A DNA stretch of 10,524 nt, taken from the NCBI GenBank assembly GCA_018679295.1, contig JAHHLP010000494.1, forward strand, positions 1-10,524, in the 5' to 3' direction. Shown piece by piece: positions 1-7,113 of this stretch. Numbering within the stretch: position 1 is the stretch's first letter; every line of letters starts with the position of its first letter. The stretch comes from Rhodothermia bacterium. Its GTDB lineage: Bacteria; Bacteroidota; Rhodothermia; Rhodothermales; JABDKH01. The notes under the pieces were generated by a model, which was given only the letters and a program-made list of their open reading frames with translations, ran no database searches and was not told the origin of the DNA. The position numbers were made by a program, and so were the translations under genes.

Positions 1-2
1 AG

Positions 3-506
3 CACGGGTGGCGGGCGCCCGGCTATTGGGAGTCGATGAATGGTAGTTGGCATAGCTTCACATTGCGGGGGCACCGGCAGGTCAACCTTGACGAACCTGT
101 TACTCACGTCTCTTACTACGAGGCGGACGCGTATGCCCGGTGGGCGGGAGCGAGGCTCCTAACCGAGTTTGAGTGGGAGGTGGCCTCGGCCGAGGTGCCT
201 ATGAAAGGCAATTTCGTGGAGGAGGAGAACTTTCATCCCATTCCGGTGACCAGCCAGGGCAGCGAGCTCGCTCAGATGTTTGGCGACGTGTGGGAGTGGA
301 CCCGTAGCCAGTATTCTCCGTATCCCGGATACAATCCCGAGCCCGGAGCGCTTGGAGAGTACAACGGGAAATTTATGTGCAATCAGTTCGTCTTGCGCGG
401 CGGGTCAGTCGCGACATCGTCGACGCACATTCGGCGGAGTTATCGGAACTTCTTCTATCCTGGCGCCCGATGGCAGTTCACCGGCATTCGACTCGCGAAA
501 ATATAG
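3..506 (+). CDS. egtB: Ergothioneine biosynthesis protein EgtB, C-terminal part (5' end outside window)
   Basis: EgtB is the non-haem iron sulfoxide synthase that joins hercynine (trimethyl-histidine) to a thiol donor, cysteine or gamma-glutamylcysteine, using O2. Only the C-terminal FGE-sulfatase-like domain (about 167 residues) is present. The reading frame is open from base 3 to the TAG at 504-506. Visible family motifs are GWRAPGYWE at the edge, PVTHVSYYEADAYARWAG, RLLTEFEWEVA, GDVWEWTRSQYSPYPGY, LRGGS and the terminal RWQFTGIRLAK. The N-terminal DinB-like domain with the iron-binding histidines must lie upstream, so the thiol donor cannot be judged. egtD follows after 19 nt, which strongly supports the assignment over a generic formylglycine-generating enzyme. 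The ATG at base 36 is internal, because the upstream codons still match the family. Confidence 0.9.
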   Translation, partial: HGWRAPGYWESMNGSWHSFTLRGHRQVNLDEPVTHVSYYEADAYARWAGARLLTEFEWEVASAEVPMKGNFVEEENFHPIPVTSQGSELAQMFGDVWEWTRSQYSPYPGYNPEPGALGEYNGKFMCNQFVLRGGSVATSSTHIRRSYRNFFYPGARWQFTGIRLAKI

Positions 507-525
507 TTATCCCCAAAGCAAGCCC

Positions 526-1500
526 ATGAGTCGAAACGAGACCGCCGGCCAAGCCGCTCCGGTCGATGTTTCGGTTGAGCCCCACGATCAGTTCCTGGCT
601 GACGTCATGGCCGGCCTCGCATCGACGCCCAAAAGGATCCCGTCGAAATATTTCTACGATGAAGCGGGTTCACGGCTCTTTGACCGGATAACCGAATTAC
701 CAGAGTACTATCCAACTCGAACCGAAGTCGGGATCATGCGGCAGAATGTGCGCGCGATCGCGTCCTGCCTGGGGTCCAATGTTGTACTGATTGAGTACGG
801 TAGCGGAAGCAGCACGAAGACACGGCTCATCCTGGATCAGCTCGACCGAGATTCAACCTATGTTCCAATCGATATCTCGGGCGACCACCTTCAGCATACG
901 GCGTCCGAACTTGCCAGAGACTATCCCAACCTCAGCGTGATTCCAGTACACGCGGACTACTCGAAGCCTGTGAACCTGCCGGAGGTGAACGGGCGACGCG
1001 TGGTCTACTATCCGGGGTCCACGATCGGCAACTTTGAGCCGTTGGCGGCGCAGCAGTTTCTTTCAAGAATGCGGCGGATCGTCGGGGACGATGGCGGAGT
1101 GCTGATCGGAATCGATCTGGAAAAGGATCCCGCCATTCTGGAAGCTGCCTATAACGATTCTGAAGGGGTGACCGCAGCGTTCAACCTCAATATCTTACGA
1201 CGGGCAAACAGCGAACTCGGAGCCGACTTTGATTTGACCGGGTTTCGTCATCGCGCTGTGTACTGCAAGGATGAGGGACGTATTGAAATGCATCTTGTCA
1301 GCCAGCGCCACCAGGTCGTCCACGTTGGTGACCAGTCGTTTCAATTTGTCCCCGATGAGTACATTCATACTGAGAATTCTTATAAGTATCGAATCGAACG
1401 GTTTTCGAAACTTGTATCGGATATTGGGTTCACGATGACGGACTCGTGGACCGATGCAAAAGACTGGTTTTGCGTCGCATTCTTGACATCATCCGCTTGA
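526..1500 (+). CDS. egtD: L-histidine N(alpha)-methyltransferase EgtD
   Basis: EgtD trimethylates the alpha-amino group of L-histidine with three S-adenosylmethionine molecules to give hercynine, the first step of ergothioneine synthesis in the cytoplasm. The protein is 324 residues, close to the usual size of about 320. Motifs include KYFYDEAGSRLFDRI (41-55), LPEYYPTRTE (58-67, substrate tyrosine region), the SAM loop IEYGSGSSTKT (89-99), YYPGSTIGNF (161-170, with N169 matching the histidine-binding Asn) and HTENSYK (281-287, with E283 and S285 matching the Glu/Ser pair that reads the imidazole ring in mycobacterial EgtD). The ATG at 526 is chosen because the family match begins soon after it. 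The frame is open upstream to 280, but that stretch only shadows egtB. No strong Shine-Dalgarno is seen. It is 19 nt behind egtB and surely co-transcribed with it. Confidence 0.95.
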   Translation: MSRNETAGQAAPVDVSVEPHDQFLADVMAGLASTPKRIPSKYFYDEAGSRLFDRITELPEYYPTRTEVGIMRQNVRAIASCLGSNVVLIEYGSGSSTKTRLILDQLDRDSTYVPIDISGDHLQHTASELARDYPNLSVIPVHADYSKPVNLPEVNGRRVVYYPGSTIGNFEPLAAQQFLSRMRRIVGDDGGVLIGIDLEKDPAILEAAYNDSEGVTAAFNLNILRRANSELGADFDLTGFRHRAVYCKDEGRIEMHLVSQRHQVVHVGDQSFQFVPDEYIHTENSYKYRIERFSKLVSDIGFTMTDSWTDAKDWFCVAFLTSSA

Positions 1501-1513
1501 AGCTGCACCGCCA

Positions 1514-2953
1514 ATGCGCATCGCATTCGTCACACTATTCGGAATCCTCGTTGCCAGCGTAGCAGTGGCAGGTCGTGGGTTTTTGGATCTGACCCAGCTT
1601 GGCGTCGAGTCGGCGCAACAGGCGACCGCCGACAAATCCTCCGAAATCGTTGCCCGCTATTCGGCCGACTCGCAGCGGTTGATCGAAGAAGCACTGTCCG
1701 ATAGCTCGGCCTACGAGCGTCTCGCGTATCTGGCCGATACGTTTGGCCCGCGGTTCAGCGGATCCGAGAATCTGGAGCGCGCGATCGACTGGATACTTTC
1801 GGAGATGGCGGCCGACGGTCTCGAGAATGTTCACGCTGAACCGGTCATGGTGCCGAAGTGGGTCAGGGGGGAGGAGTCCCTGCAGCTGCTAGAGCCAAGG
1901 AAAACCGAAATGCACATGATGAGCCTCGGAGGCAGCGTGGGCACCGGCCCCGACGGAATCGAGGCCGACGTACTCGTTGTGGGGTCGTTTGACGAGTTGA
2001 CGGCCCGAGCGAGTGAGGCCGCCGGGCGCATCGTCCTGTTTAACGTGCCGTTCACTGACTATTCGGCAACCGTGCGCTATCGGGTGGACGGCGCGAGTGC
2101 CGCTGCCGCTGTCGGCGCAGTTGCGAGCCTGGTCCGGTCGGTCGGCCCCGTGTCGCTCTACACACCGCATACGGGCATGCTCTCCTACAAGAAGGAGATC
2201 CCGAGGACCCCTCACGCGGCCGTGACCATCGAGGACGCTGCGATGATGCAAAGGATGCAGGATCGTGGTCAGAAGGTCCGCGTGCGACTAACGATGGAAG
2301 CTCGCGATGAAGGTCTGGTGCCGTCACGAAACGTGGTAGCAGAGTTGGTCGGGTCAGAGAGCCCGCAAGAGGTGGTCATCCTCGGTGGGCACATTGATTC
2401 GTGGGACGTCGGGCAGGGTGCCGTCGATGACGCCGGCGGCTGCCTCGCTGCATGGCACGCGCTTGTCTTAATGAAGCGTTTGGGGCTTCGTCCGCGTCGA
2501 ACCGTTCGAGTGGTTCTGTGGACTAACGAGGAGAACGGTCTCGGCGGCGCGAAGGCGTACAGGGATGCTCACCGCGATGAGATAGACGACATGGTTTTGG
2601 CGATGGAGTCCGACTCGGGCGTCTTCGAACCGTTGGGCTTCAGCTTTTCGGGCTCGCCCGAAGCGAGGAAAATTGTGTCGGAGGTTGCCCGACTCCTCGA
2701 CCCGATTGGCGCCGGCATGATATCCGGTAATGGCGGCGGCGCTGATATCGGGCCACTGATGGAGCTTGGGGTGCCCGGTATGGGTCTCGTCGTAGATGGG
2801 TCGAAGTACTTCTGGTATCACCACACGCACGCGGATACAGTCGACAAGGTGGATCCTCGGGAAATGCATCAGTGCGCGGCTGCAATGGCGATCATGGCAT
2901 ATGTCGTTGCGGACATGCCGCAGAGACTACCTAGAGAGACGGCATCCTACTGA
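1514..2953 (+). CDS. Exported M28-family metallopeptidase, carboxypeptidase Q (PGCP)-like
   Basis: This is a 479-residue secreted zinc aminopeptidase or dipeptidase. Residues 1-20 form a signal peptide: Arg2, a hydrophobic core and a VAVAG end suited to signal peptidase I. A protease-associated (PA) insert covers roughly 130-265, followed by the M28 catalytic domain. The di-zinc set looks complete: H293 and D295 in GGHIDSWDVGQG, D305 in GAVDDAGG (bridging ligand), E339 (general base) and E340 in TNEENG, D367 in ESDSG, and H439 in HHTHADT. The arrangement is typical of plasma glutamate carboxypeptidase relatives, which cleave dipeptides and short peptides in the periplasm or outside the cell. 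Substrate cannot be read from sequence. It starts 13 nt after egtD with no clear Shine-Dalgarno. A link to ergothioneine is only positional. Confidence 0.9.
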   Translation: MRIAFVTLFGILVASVAVAGRGFLDLTQLGVESAQQATADKSSEIVARYSADSQRLIEEALSDSSAYERLAYLADTFGPRFSGSENLERAIDWILSEMAADGLENVHAEPVMVPKWVRGEESLQLLEPRKTEMHMMSLGGSVGTGPDGIEADVLVVGSFDELTARASEAAGRIVLFNVPFTDYSATVRYRVDGASAAAAVGAVASLVRSVGPVSLYTPHTGMLSYKKEIPRTPHAAVTIEDAAMMQRMQDRGQKVRVRLTMEARDEGLVPSRNVVAELVGSESPQEVVILGGHIDSWDVGQGAVDDAGGCLAAWHALVLMKRLGLRPRRTVRVVLWTNEENGLGGAKAYRDAHRDEIDDMVLAMESDSGVFEPLGFSFSGSPEARKIVSEVARLLDPIGAGMISGNGGGADIGPLMELGVPGMGLVVDGSKYFWYHHTHADTVDKVDPREMHQCAAAMAIMAYVVADMPQRLPRETASY

Positions 2954-2973
2954 AGACGTATTTGACCTCATCC

Positions 2974-3741
2974 ATGAACGGCAGTCGCGATATGGGCATC
3001 GGCGGCAACCCGGCTCGCAGGATTTGTCTGTGGTCGGGGCCGCGCAATGTGTCGACGGCTCTGATGTACTCGTTCGCTCAACGGGGTGACACCCGGGTCG
3101 TCGACGAGCCGCTTTACGCCCATTACCTCCGCGTTTCCGGCGCATCGCATCCCGGACGGGAAAAGGTGCTGGCTCATCAGGATTCTGATGGCGAGGAAGT
3201 GGTCAATGAGATCATTCTCGGACCCTGTTCGAAACCGGTCCTCTTCATCAAGAACATGGCGCATCACCTTGTCGACGTGGATTGGGCGTTTCTTTCAGAG
3301 GTCACGAACGTCATTCTTACCCGCGATCCAGTAGATGTATTGCCGTCGCTTGCGCGAAAACTCGGGAGTGTCTCGCCAGCTGATACCGGGTACGAGATCC
3401 AGGTCAAACTGGCTAGACATCTGGACTCTGCAGCGCGGCCGGCCGTCGTTCTCGAAGCGAGGCAGTTGCAGAGTGACCCTCCGGGCGTCCTGGGGCAGCT
3501 GTGCGAATCTATTGGAATTACGTACGATGATTCGATGCTGCATTGGCCGGCCGGTCCCAGACCCGAAGACGGCGTGTGGGCCGACATCTGGTACCACGAC
3601 GTGCACATGACAACTGGTTTCGCGCCTTATCGACCGAAACGGACCCCGTTTCCTCCGGAGCTGCTCCCTTTGTTGAATCAGTGCAGACCGCTCTATTCTG
3701 AACTGCTATCTCGCGCTCTTACGGGGAATAGGGTAGAATGA
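2974..3741 (+). CDS. Sulfotransferase-like P-loop protein
   Basis: This protein of about 255 residues has the sulfotransferase-type fold signature. A 5' phosphosulfate-type loop runs through ICLWSGPRNVSTALMYSF (17-34), followed by DTRVVDEPLYAHYL (39-52). A 3' phosphate-type segment, VILTRDPVDVLPSLARKL (113-130), holds R117 and S125. C-terminal features are WADIWYHDVHMTTGF (202-216) and a proline-rich stretch. It resembles stand-alone bacterial relatives of the N-terminal domain that is fused, in some plant proteins, to a branched-chain aminotransferase-like PLP enzyme. Known sulfotransferases move sulfate from PAPS to alcohols or amines. Here neither the activity nor the acceptor is established. 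ATG 2974 is my choice; TTG 2962 and ATG 2992 are alternatives in the same frame, and none has a convincing ribosome site. The gene lies about 20 nt behind the peptidase and its stop overlaps the next start (ATGA). Confidence 0.72.
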   Translation: MNGSRDMGIGGNPARRICLWSGPRNVSTALMYSFAQRGDTRVVDEPLYAHYLRVSGASHPGREKVLAHQDSDGEEVVNEIILGPCSKPVLFIKNMAHHLVDVDWAFLSEVTNVILTRDPVDVLPSLARKLGSVSPADTGYEIQVKLARHLDSAARPAVVLEARQLQSDPPGVLGQLCESIGITYDDSMLHWPAGPRPEDGVWADIWYHDVHMTTGFAPYRPKRTPFPPELLPLLNQCRPLYSELLSRALTGNRVE

Positions 3742-4235
3742 AGGAGGCACTGGTCGAATATCGTCCTGCGTCAGCGGCCGAATGCGAGGTAGTCAAGGTG
3801 CTGCTTCAAAAGTCACACCTCCCAACAGAAGGGGTCGGGGAGATGGGTCCGAATTTGATTGCAGCGGTCGAAGGCGGCAGTGTGATCGGCGCGTCGGGGT
3901 TAGAAATATATGGGACTGACGGACTGTTGCGGTCGGTTGTTGTCGCCGACGAGTGCCGCGGGCACGGTCTTGGAAGGCAGCTCGTTCGGCGCACTCTCGA
4001 CCTCGCCGTTCAACGCGGTCTGAAGAACGTCTACCTGCTGACTGAAGGCGCCGCAGAGTACTTTGCGGCCCTTGGCTTCAGGCGCATCAATCGTGAAGAC
4101 GTAAAAGGCAAAGTGATCGACTCGGCAGAATTCAGTCACCTGTGTCCATCAACTGCCGTGGCGATGGTACTGCATCTCGACAGGAACGTGAAAGAGGAGG
4201 GTGAGGAGGGCGATGGCAAGGGTTCGCAACGTTGA
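3738..4235 (+). CDS. GNAT-family N-acetyltransferase, ArsN2-like
   Basis: This is a 165-residue acetyl-CoA-dependent acetyltransferase. GNAT motif A is clear: LRSVVVADECRGHGLGRQLV (64-83), with the R-G-H-G-L-G pyrophosphate loop at 74-79. YLLTEGAAEYFAALGFRRINRED (99-121) and SAEFSHLCPSTAVAMVLHL (129-147) match the distinctive C-terminal half of proteins annotated ArsN2, where 'F..LGF' and 'EF..LCP.SA..M' recur. ArsN2 is usually named from arsenic-resistance clusters and its substrate is poorly defined. No arsenic gene (arsC, arsB/acr3, arsR, arsM) lies in this window, so the resistance label should not be carried over. Its ATG overlaps the previous stop by four bases (ATGA), indicating translational coupling. 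The last 15 or so residues are Glu/Gly/Lys-rich and largely reflect the overlapping ribosome site of the next gene. Confidence 0.8.
   Translation: MKEALVEYRPASAAECEVVKVLLQKSHLPTEGVGEMGPNLIAAVEGGSVIGASGLEIYGTDGLLRSVVVADECRGHGLGRQLVRRTLDLAVQRGLKNVYLLTEGAAEYFAALGFRRINREDVKGKVIDSAEFSHLCPSTAVAMVLHLDRNVKEEGEEGDGKGSQR
4194..4211 (+). promoter_or_regulatory. Duplicated Shine-Dalgarno for the CYTH gene
   Basis: A 9-nt unit GAGGAGGG(T/C) is repeated in tandem directly before the ATG at 4213. The first copy leaves about 12 nt from its GGAGG to the start. In the second copy the leading GAGG sits 6 nt from the start. This purine-rich stretch lies inside the end of the acetyltransferase gene and is by far the strongest ribosome site in the window. 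It supports ATG 4213 over the GTG at 4201, which would have the first copy abutting it. Confidence 0.6.
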
Positions 4236-4755
4236 GATAAAAGCGCGCTGTTCCAAAACAGACGTTGTACGCAGAAGACTGGAGGAGGCTGGCGCGCGGT
4301 ACGTGGGACTGGATCGACAAACAGACACCTACTTCAGATCCCCGTCCGGCCGCCTGAAACTTCGACAAGGCTCCATCGAGAACAGCTTGATCGCATATCA
4401 GCGTGCAGATGAATCGGGTCCCAGGCTTTCCGCGGTGTCGTTGTATCGCACTAAGGATTCTGCCACACTGCGCGAAGTGCTTGTTTCCTCTCTACCGATC
4501 GACGTGGTTGTGGAGAAATACCGTCACATCTACTTCCTCGATAACGTCAAGGTGCACGTTGATACCGTTCCTCCCCTGGGCCACTTCGTGGAGATCGAGG
4601 CCATCGACGAGTACGAGAGCTATACGATCGAAGATTTGGACGCTCAATGCCGAAGGGTCATGGCATTGCTGGACATTCGCCCGGACCACCTTGTAGACCG
4701 ATCGTACAGCGATCTGTTGAGAGATCGCCATTCGGCTCCAGGATGGACTTACTGA
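4213..4755 (+). CDS. CYTH-domain protein (class IV adenylate cyclase / triphosphatase-like)
   Basis: This 180-residue protein of the CYTH superfamily has a tunnel fold that binds triphosphate groups with metal. Visible features in order: NVEIKARC (6-13, in place of the full ExExK motif), TDTYF (37-41), GRLKLRQG (46-53), R64 in IAYQRAD, VEKYRHIYFLDNVKVHVDTV (100-119), GHFVEIEA (123-130) and DRSYSDLL (162-169). The alternating charged residues on successive strands are those expected to line the tunnel. Proteins with this 'N(I/V)EIKA' start are often annotated as class IV adenylate cyclase (CyaB type), but many CYTH proteins are instead inorganic or organic triphosphatases. Sequence alone does not decide. 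It starts within the acetyltransferase gene (23-nt overlap), so is translationally linked to it, and appears to be the last gene of the left operon. Confidence 0.82.
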   Translation: MARVRNVEIKARCSKTDVVRRRLEEAGARYVGLDRQTDTYFRSPSGRLKLRQGSIENSLIAYQRADESGPRLSAVSLYRTKDSATLREVLVSSLPIDVVVEKYRHIYFLDNVKVHVDTVPPLGHFVEIEAIDEYESYTIEDLDAQCRRVMALLDIRPDHLVDRSYSDLLRDRHSAPGWTY

Positions 4756-4762
4756 AGAGCGA

Positions 4763-4807
4763 TTCCGCATGATTTTCGGCGCTGAATTCACTTAAAGGAA
4801 TGCGGAA
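4763..4807. repeat. Inverted repeat, 8-bp arms, in the gap before the GGDEF-EAL gene
   Basis: TTCCGCAT at 4763-4770 is the exact reverse complement of ATGCGGAA at 4800-4807, with 29 nt between. ATGCGG occurs again at 4833-4838. The gap separates the CYTH stop (4755) from the next gene start (4861). The repeat could be the end of the upstream transcript or a binding site controlling the downstream gene. It lacks a T-run, so a classical terminator is unlikely. No convincing promoter hexamers were found. Confidence 0.35.
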
Positions 4808-4860
4808 AGCGTGCCGATAACCGCGGAGTAGTATGCGGCCATTTGGTACCATCTCCGCGA

Positions 4861-7017
4861 ATGGATCTTCAGCAGTTACCCACGTCTCCACAGGATGACC
4901 GTCAAGGGTCCGGCTCCGCGCCGGACACACCAGAGGTCCGGGAAATCGAAGCTGGATTTTTGGAGGAAGACGCAAACGGTCTCGTCAACCACATCAACAA
5001 GGCCTTCTGCGAAATCTTCGGCCTTCCGGAGTCCCCGGGTGCATACGTTGGTCGCGATGTTAGCGACGCTTTGTCCAGCGGGTCGAAACGGATTCCGGAG
5101 TTTGGGACTCTGCGGTCCAACACCGTTCGGATGCCCGGTGCCGGATGTGTGCCCCTCACCACGGAAGTCGTCCAGCCGTCGGCACAGGCCGTCGAAATAA
5201 CCTATGTTCCTCGAAAGCGGGACGGGCAGGTCATCGGCCACGTCTGGGTAATCCGAGACATCACCGAACGCGCCTCAGCACTCGAAAAGCTTCAGTTCCA
5301 GGCGCAGGTGCTTGCTCAGGTCAGTGACGCAGTGGTAACCGTCGGGTCGGACATGGCGATCCGCTACTGGAATAAGGGTGCTGAATTGCTGACCGGCTAC
5401 GCCGCCGACGAAGCGCTTGGCCGCGGTCCCGAGGAACTGCTCCAATTCCGGTTTGAGAAGCCTGAAGACGAGCACGCTGCATGGAGCACGCTCGCCGATA
5501 AGGGTACGTGGAGCGGTGAGTTGATCATCTCTACACCGCATACTTCCGGCGACCGATACATTCTCGCGTCTGGAAGCGTTCTTCACGGACCGGATGGAGA
5601 GTTCACCGGCTTGTTGGCTGTGATGCGAGACGACACCGAAAGGCGTGAGATGCAGGATCGCCTGATCCACCATGCGTATCACGACACGCTGACTGGCCTG
5701 CCCAACAGGATGATGTTTCTGCGATCACTCGACAGCGCCACCGCGTCTGTCGAATCCGATGATGCCGACTATGCCGTCCTTTTTCTGGACCTGGATCGGT
5801 TCAAGATGGTTAACGACAGTCTAGGGCACCATGCAGGCGACGCGCTCCTCAAGATGTTTTCTTTCCGGCTGAAGCAGTGCGTTCGCGACGGCGACGTAAT
5901 AGCGCGGCTGGGGGGCGACGAGTTTGCGGTATTGCTCAACGGTGTGGGCGGTGAGCCCGGCGCCAAGTACGTCGCGGACCGCATACTGGAGAGCGTCAAG
6001 CCGCCGTTCATCATCGAGGGCATGGAGGTCTTCTCGTCGGCAAGTGTCGGCATCGTGATGGGAGACCAACATTATGATCTCGCAGAGGATCTGCTTCGAG
6101 ATGCTGACGCCGCCATGTATCAGGCGAAGCGGGCCGGTCGCTCATGCTACGCAATCTTTGACGCCAATCAGCAGATGCAGGCGTCCGCTCTCCTGCAACT
6201 CGAGTCTGACCTACGGAGAGCGATTGAACGAAACGAACTACGCGTATTCTATCAGCCGATCATCGACCTTCGCCGCGGCACACTGTCTGGCTTTGAGGCA
6301 CTGGTGCGCTGGTATCATCCGCATCGCGGTCTCATTACGCCGGCCCAGTTTGTGGGCGTCGCCGAGGAGACCGGTCTGATTGTGGACCTCGATCGCTGGA
6401 TGCTTCGCGGTGCTGCCGATCAGCTGGCCGCGTGGGATTTACGTTTCGGAGAAGATCTGAATCTGTCGATAAGCGTCAACTGCTCGAACCGGAGTTTCCA
6501 TGATCCGGAACTGATCGACTACATCGCGTCCGTGCTTGATCTTTCGGGGCTCGGTGACAACCGGCTCGCTCTTGAGATCACGGAGAGGGTTCTGATCGAC
6601 GACGGCGACAAAGCCGCCACAGACCTTGAGCGGATCAAGCGGCTGGGAGTCACAATAAGCATCGACGACTTTGGCACCGGCTACGCATCGCTGAGCGTGC
6701 TGCATGCACTGCCGATCGACGTTCTCAAGATCGACCGCTCGTTCATCAAACGAATGGAGCGACAGGATGATGGCCTCAAGATGGTCAATACTGTGCTTGA
6801 CCTCGCGAAGTCGCTTAACATGAAAGCGGTCGCCGAGGGTATCGAGACACAACGACAGCTCGACCACCTGCGTTCGATGGACTGCACCTTCGGCCAGGGC
6901 TATCTCTTCTCAAAGCCGCTGGACGCGGATATGACCGGGGCGCTTATCGCTCGCCGCGACGAGTGGCTTGGCGAGATCTTTCGTCGACCCTCGATGCCGG
7001 TACGCGACGTCGCTTGA
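4861..7017 (+). CDS. PAS-PAS-GGDEF-EAL cyclic di-GMP signalling protein
   Basis: This 718-residue cytoplasmic-looking protein has no evident membrane segment. A first PAS-like domain spans about 28-137, ending in VIRDITER. A second spans about 144-260, with WNKGAELLTGY and the closing VMRDDTERREM. The GGDEF domain (about 265-435) has DTLTGLPNR, LFLDLDRFKMVND and GGDEF at 351-355. RDGD at 342-345 is the inhibitory I-site at the normal spacing. The EAL domain (about 445-700) has E479-A-L, N540, E572 in LEITER, D602/D603 in IDDFGTGYAS, K623 in LKID, E659 in AEGIE and Q679 in GQGYLFSKP, so the usual metal and catalytic residues are present. Both diguanylate cyclase and phosphodiesterase activity are therefore possible; which dominates is unknown, as is the PAS ligand. 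ATG 4861 is preferred; TTG 4843 would add six residues. It stands alone after a 105-nt gap. Confidence 0.95.
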   Translation: MDLQQLPTSPQDDRQGSGSAPDTPEVREIEAGFLEEDANGLVNHINKAFCEIFGLPESPGAYVGRDVSDALSSGSKRIPEFGTLRSNTVRMPGAGCVPLTTEVVQPSAQAVEITYVPRKRDGQVIGHVWVIRDITERASALEKLQFQAQVLAQVSDAVVTVGSDMAIRYWNKGAELLTGYAADEALGRGPEELLQFRFEKPEDEHAAWSTLADKGTWSGELIISTPHTSGDRYILASGSVLHGPDGEFTGLLAVMRDDTERREMQDRLIHHAYHDTLTGLPNRMMFLRSLDSATASVESDDADYAVLFLDLDRFKMVNDSLGHHAGDALLKMFSFRLKQCVRDGDVIARLGGDEFAVLLNGVGGEPGAKYVADRILESVKPPFIIEGMEVFSSASVGIVMGDQHYDLAEDLLRDADAAMYQAKRAGRSCYAIFDANQQMQASALLQLESDLRRAIERNELRVFYQPIIDLRRGTLSGFEALVRWYHPHRGLITPAQFVGVAEETGLIVDLDRWMLRGAADQLAAWDLRFGEDLNLSISVNCSNRSFHDPELIDYIASVLDLSGLGDNRLALEITERVLIDDGDKAATDLERIKRLGVTISIDDFGTGYASLSVLHALPIDVLKIDRSFIKRMERQDDGLKMVNTVLDLAKSLNMKAVAEGIETQRQLDHLRSMDCTFGQGYLFSKPLDADMTGALIARRDEWLGEIFRRPSMPVRDVA

Positions 7018-7024
7018 CGCAAGG

Positions 7025-7056
7025 GCGAAGTAGTGAGCGGTTCAGCCCGCCTTCGC
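7025..7056. terminator. Bulged hairpin between convergent genes (possible terminator)
   Basis: GCGAAG (7025-7030) pairs with CTTCGC (7051-7056), and inside it GCGG (7037-7040) pairs with CCGC (7047-7050). This gives a 10-bp stem with a six-base bulge and a six-base loop. It starts 7 nt after the GGDEF-EAL stop and lies 57 nt beyond the convergent sodC stop, so it could serve either transcript. No long T-run follows on either strand, so intrinsic termination is not certain. The remainder of the 96-nt gap shows nothing else. Confidence 0.35.
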
Positions 7057-7113
7057 ATTTCCAAAGCAGCCGACCTCGTGGCCAACCGTGGGACGGATGC
7101 GCCTGATTGAAGC

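Noticed and set aside
280..525. Upstream extension of the egtD frame, overlapping egtB
   Set aside because: The extra 82 residues have no EgtD likeness and shadow the EgtB frame; the ATG at 526 gives the usual EgtD length.
1889..2869. Several long minus-strand frames opposite the M28 peptidase
   Set aside because: They are GC-driven shadows; the plus-strand gene carries all the conserved catalytic residues.
3264..3608. Minus-strand frames opposite the sulfotransferase-like gene
   Set aside because: Cysteine/serine/arginine-rich composition typical of shadows, no start context, and the plus-strand protein has the P-loop.
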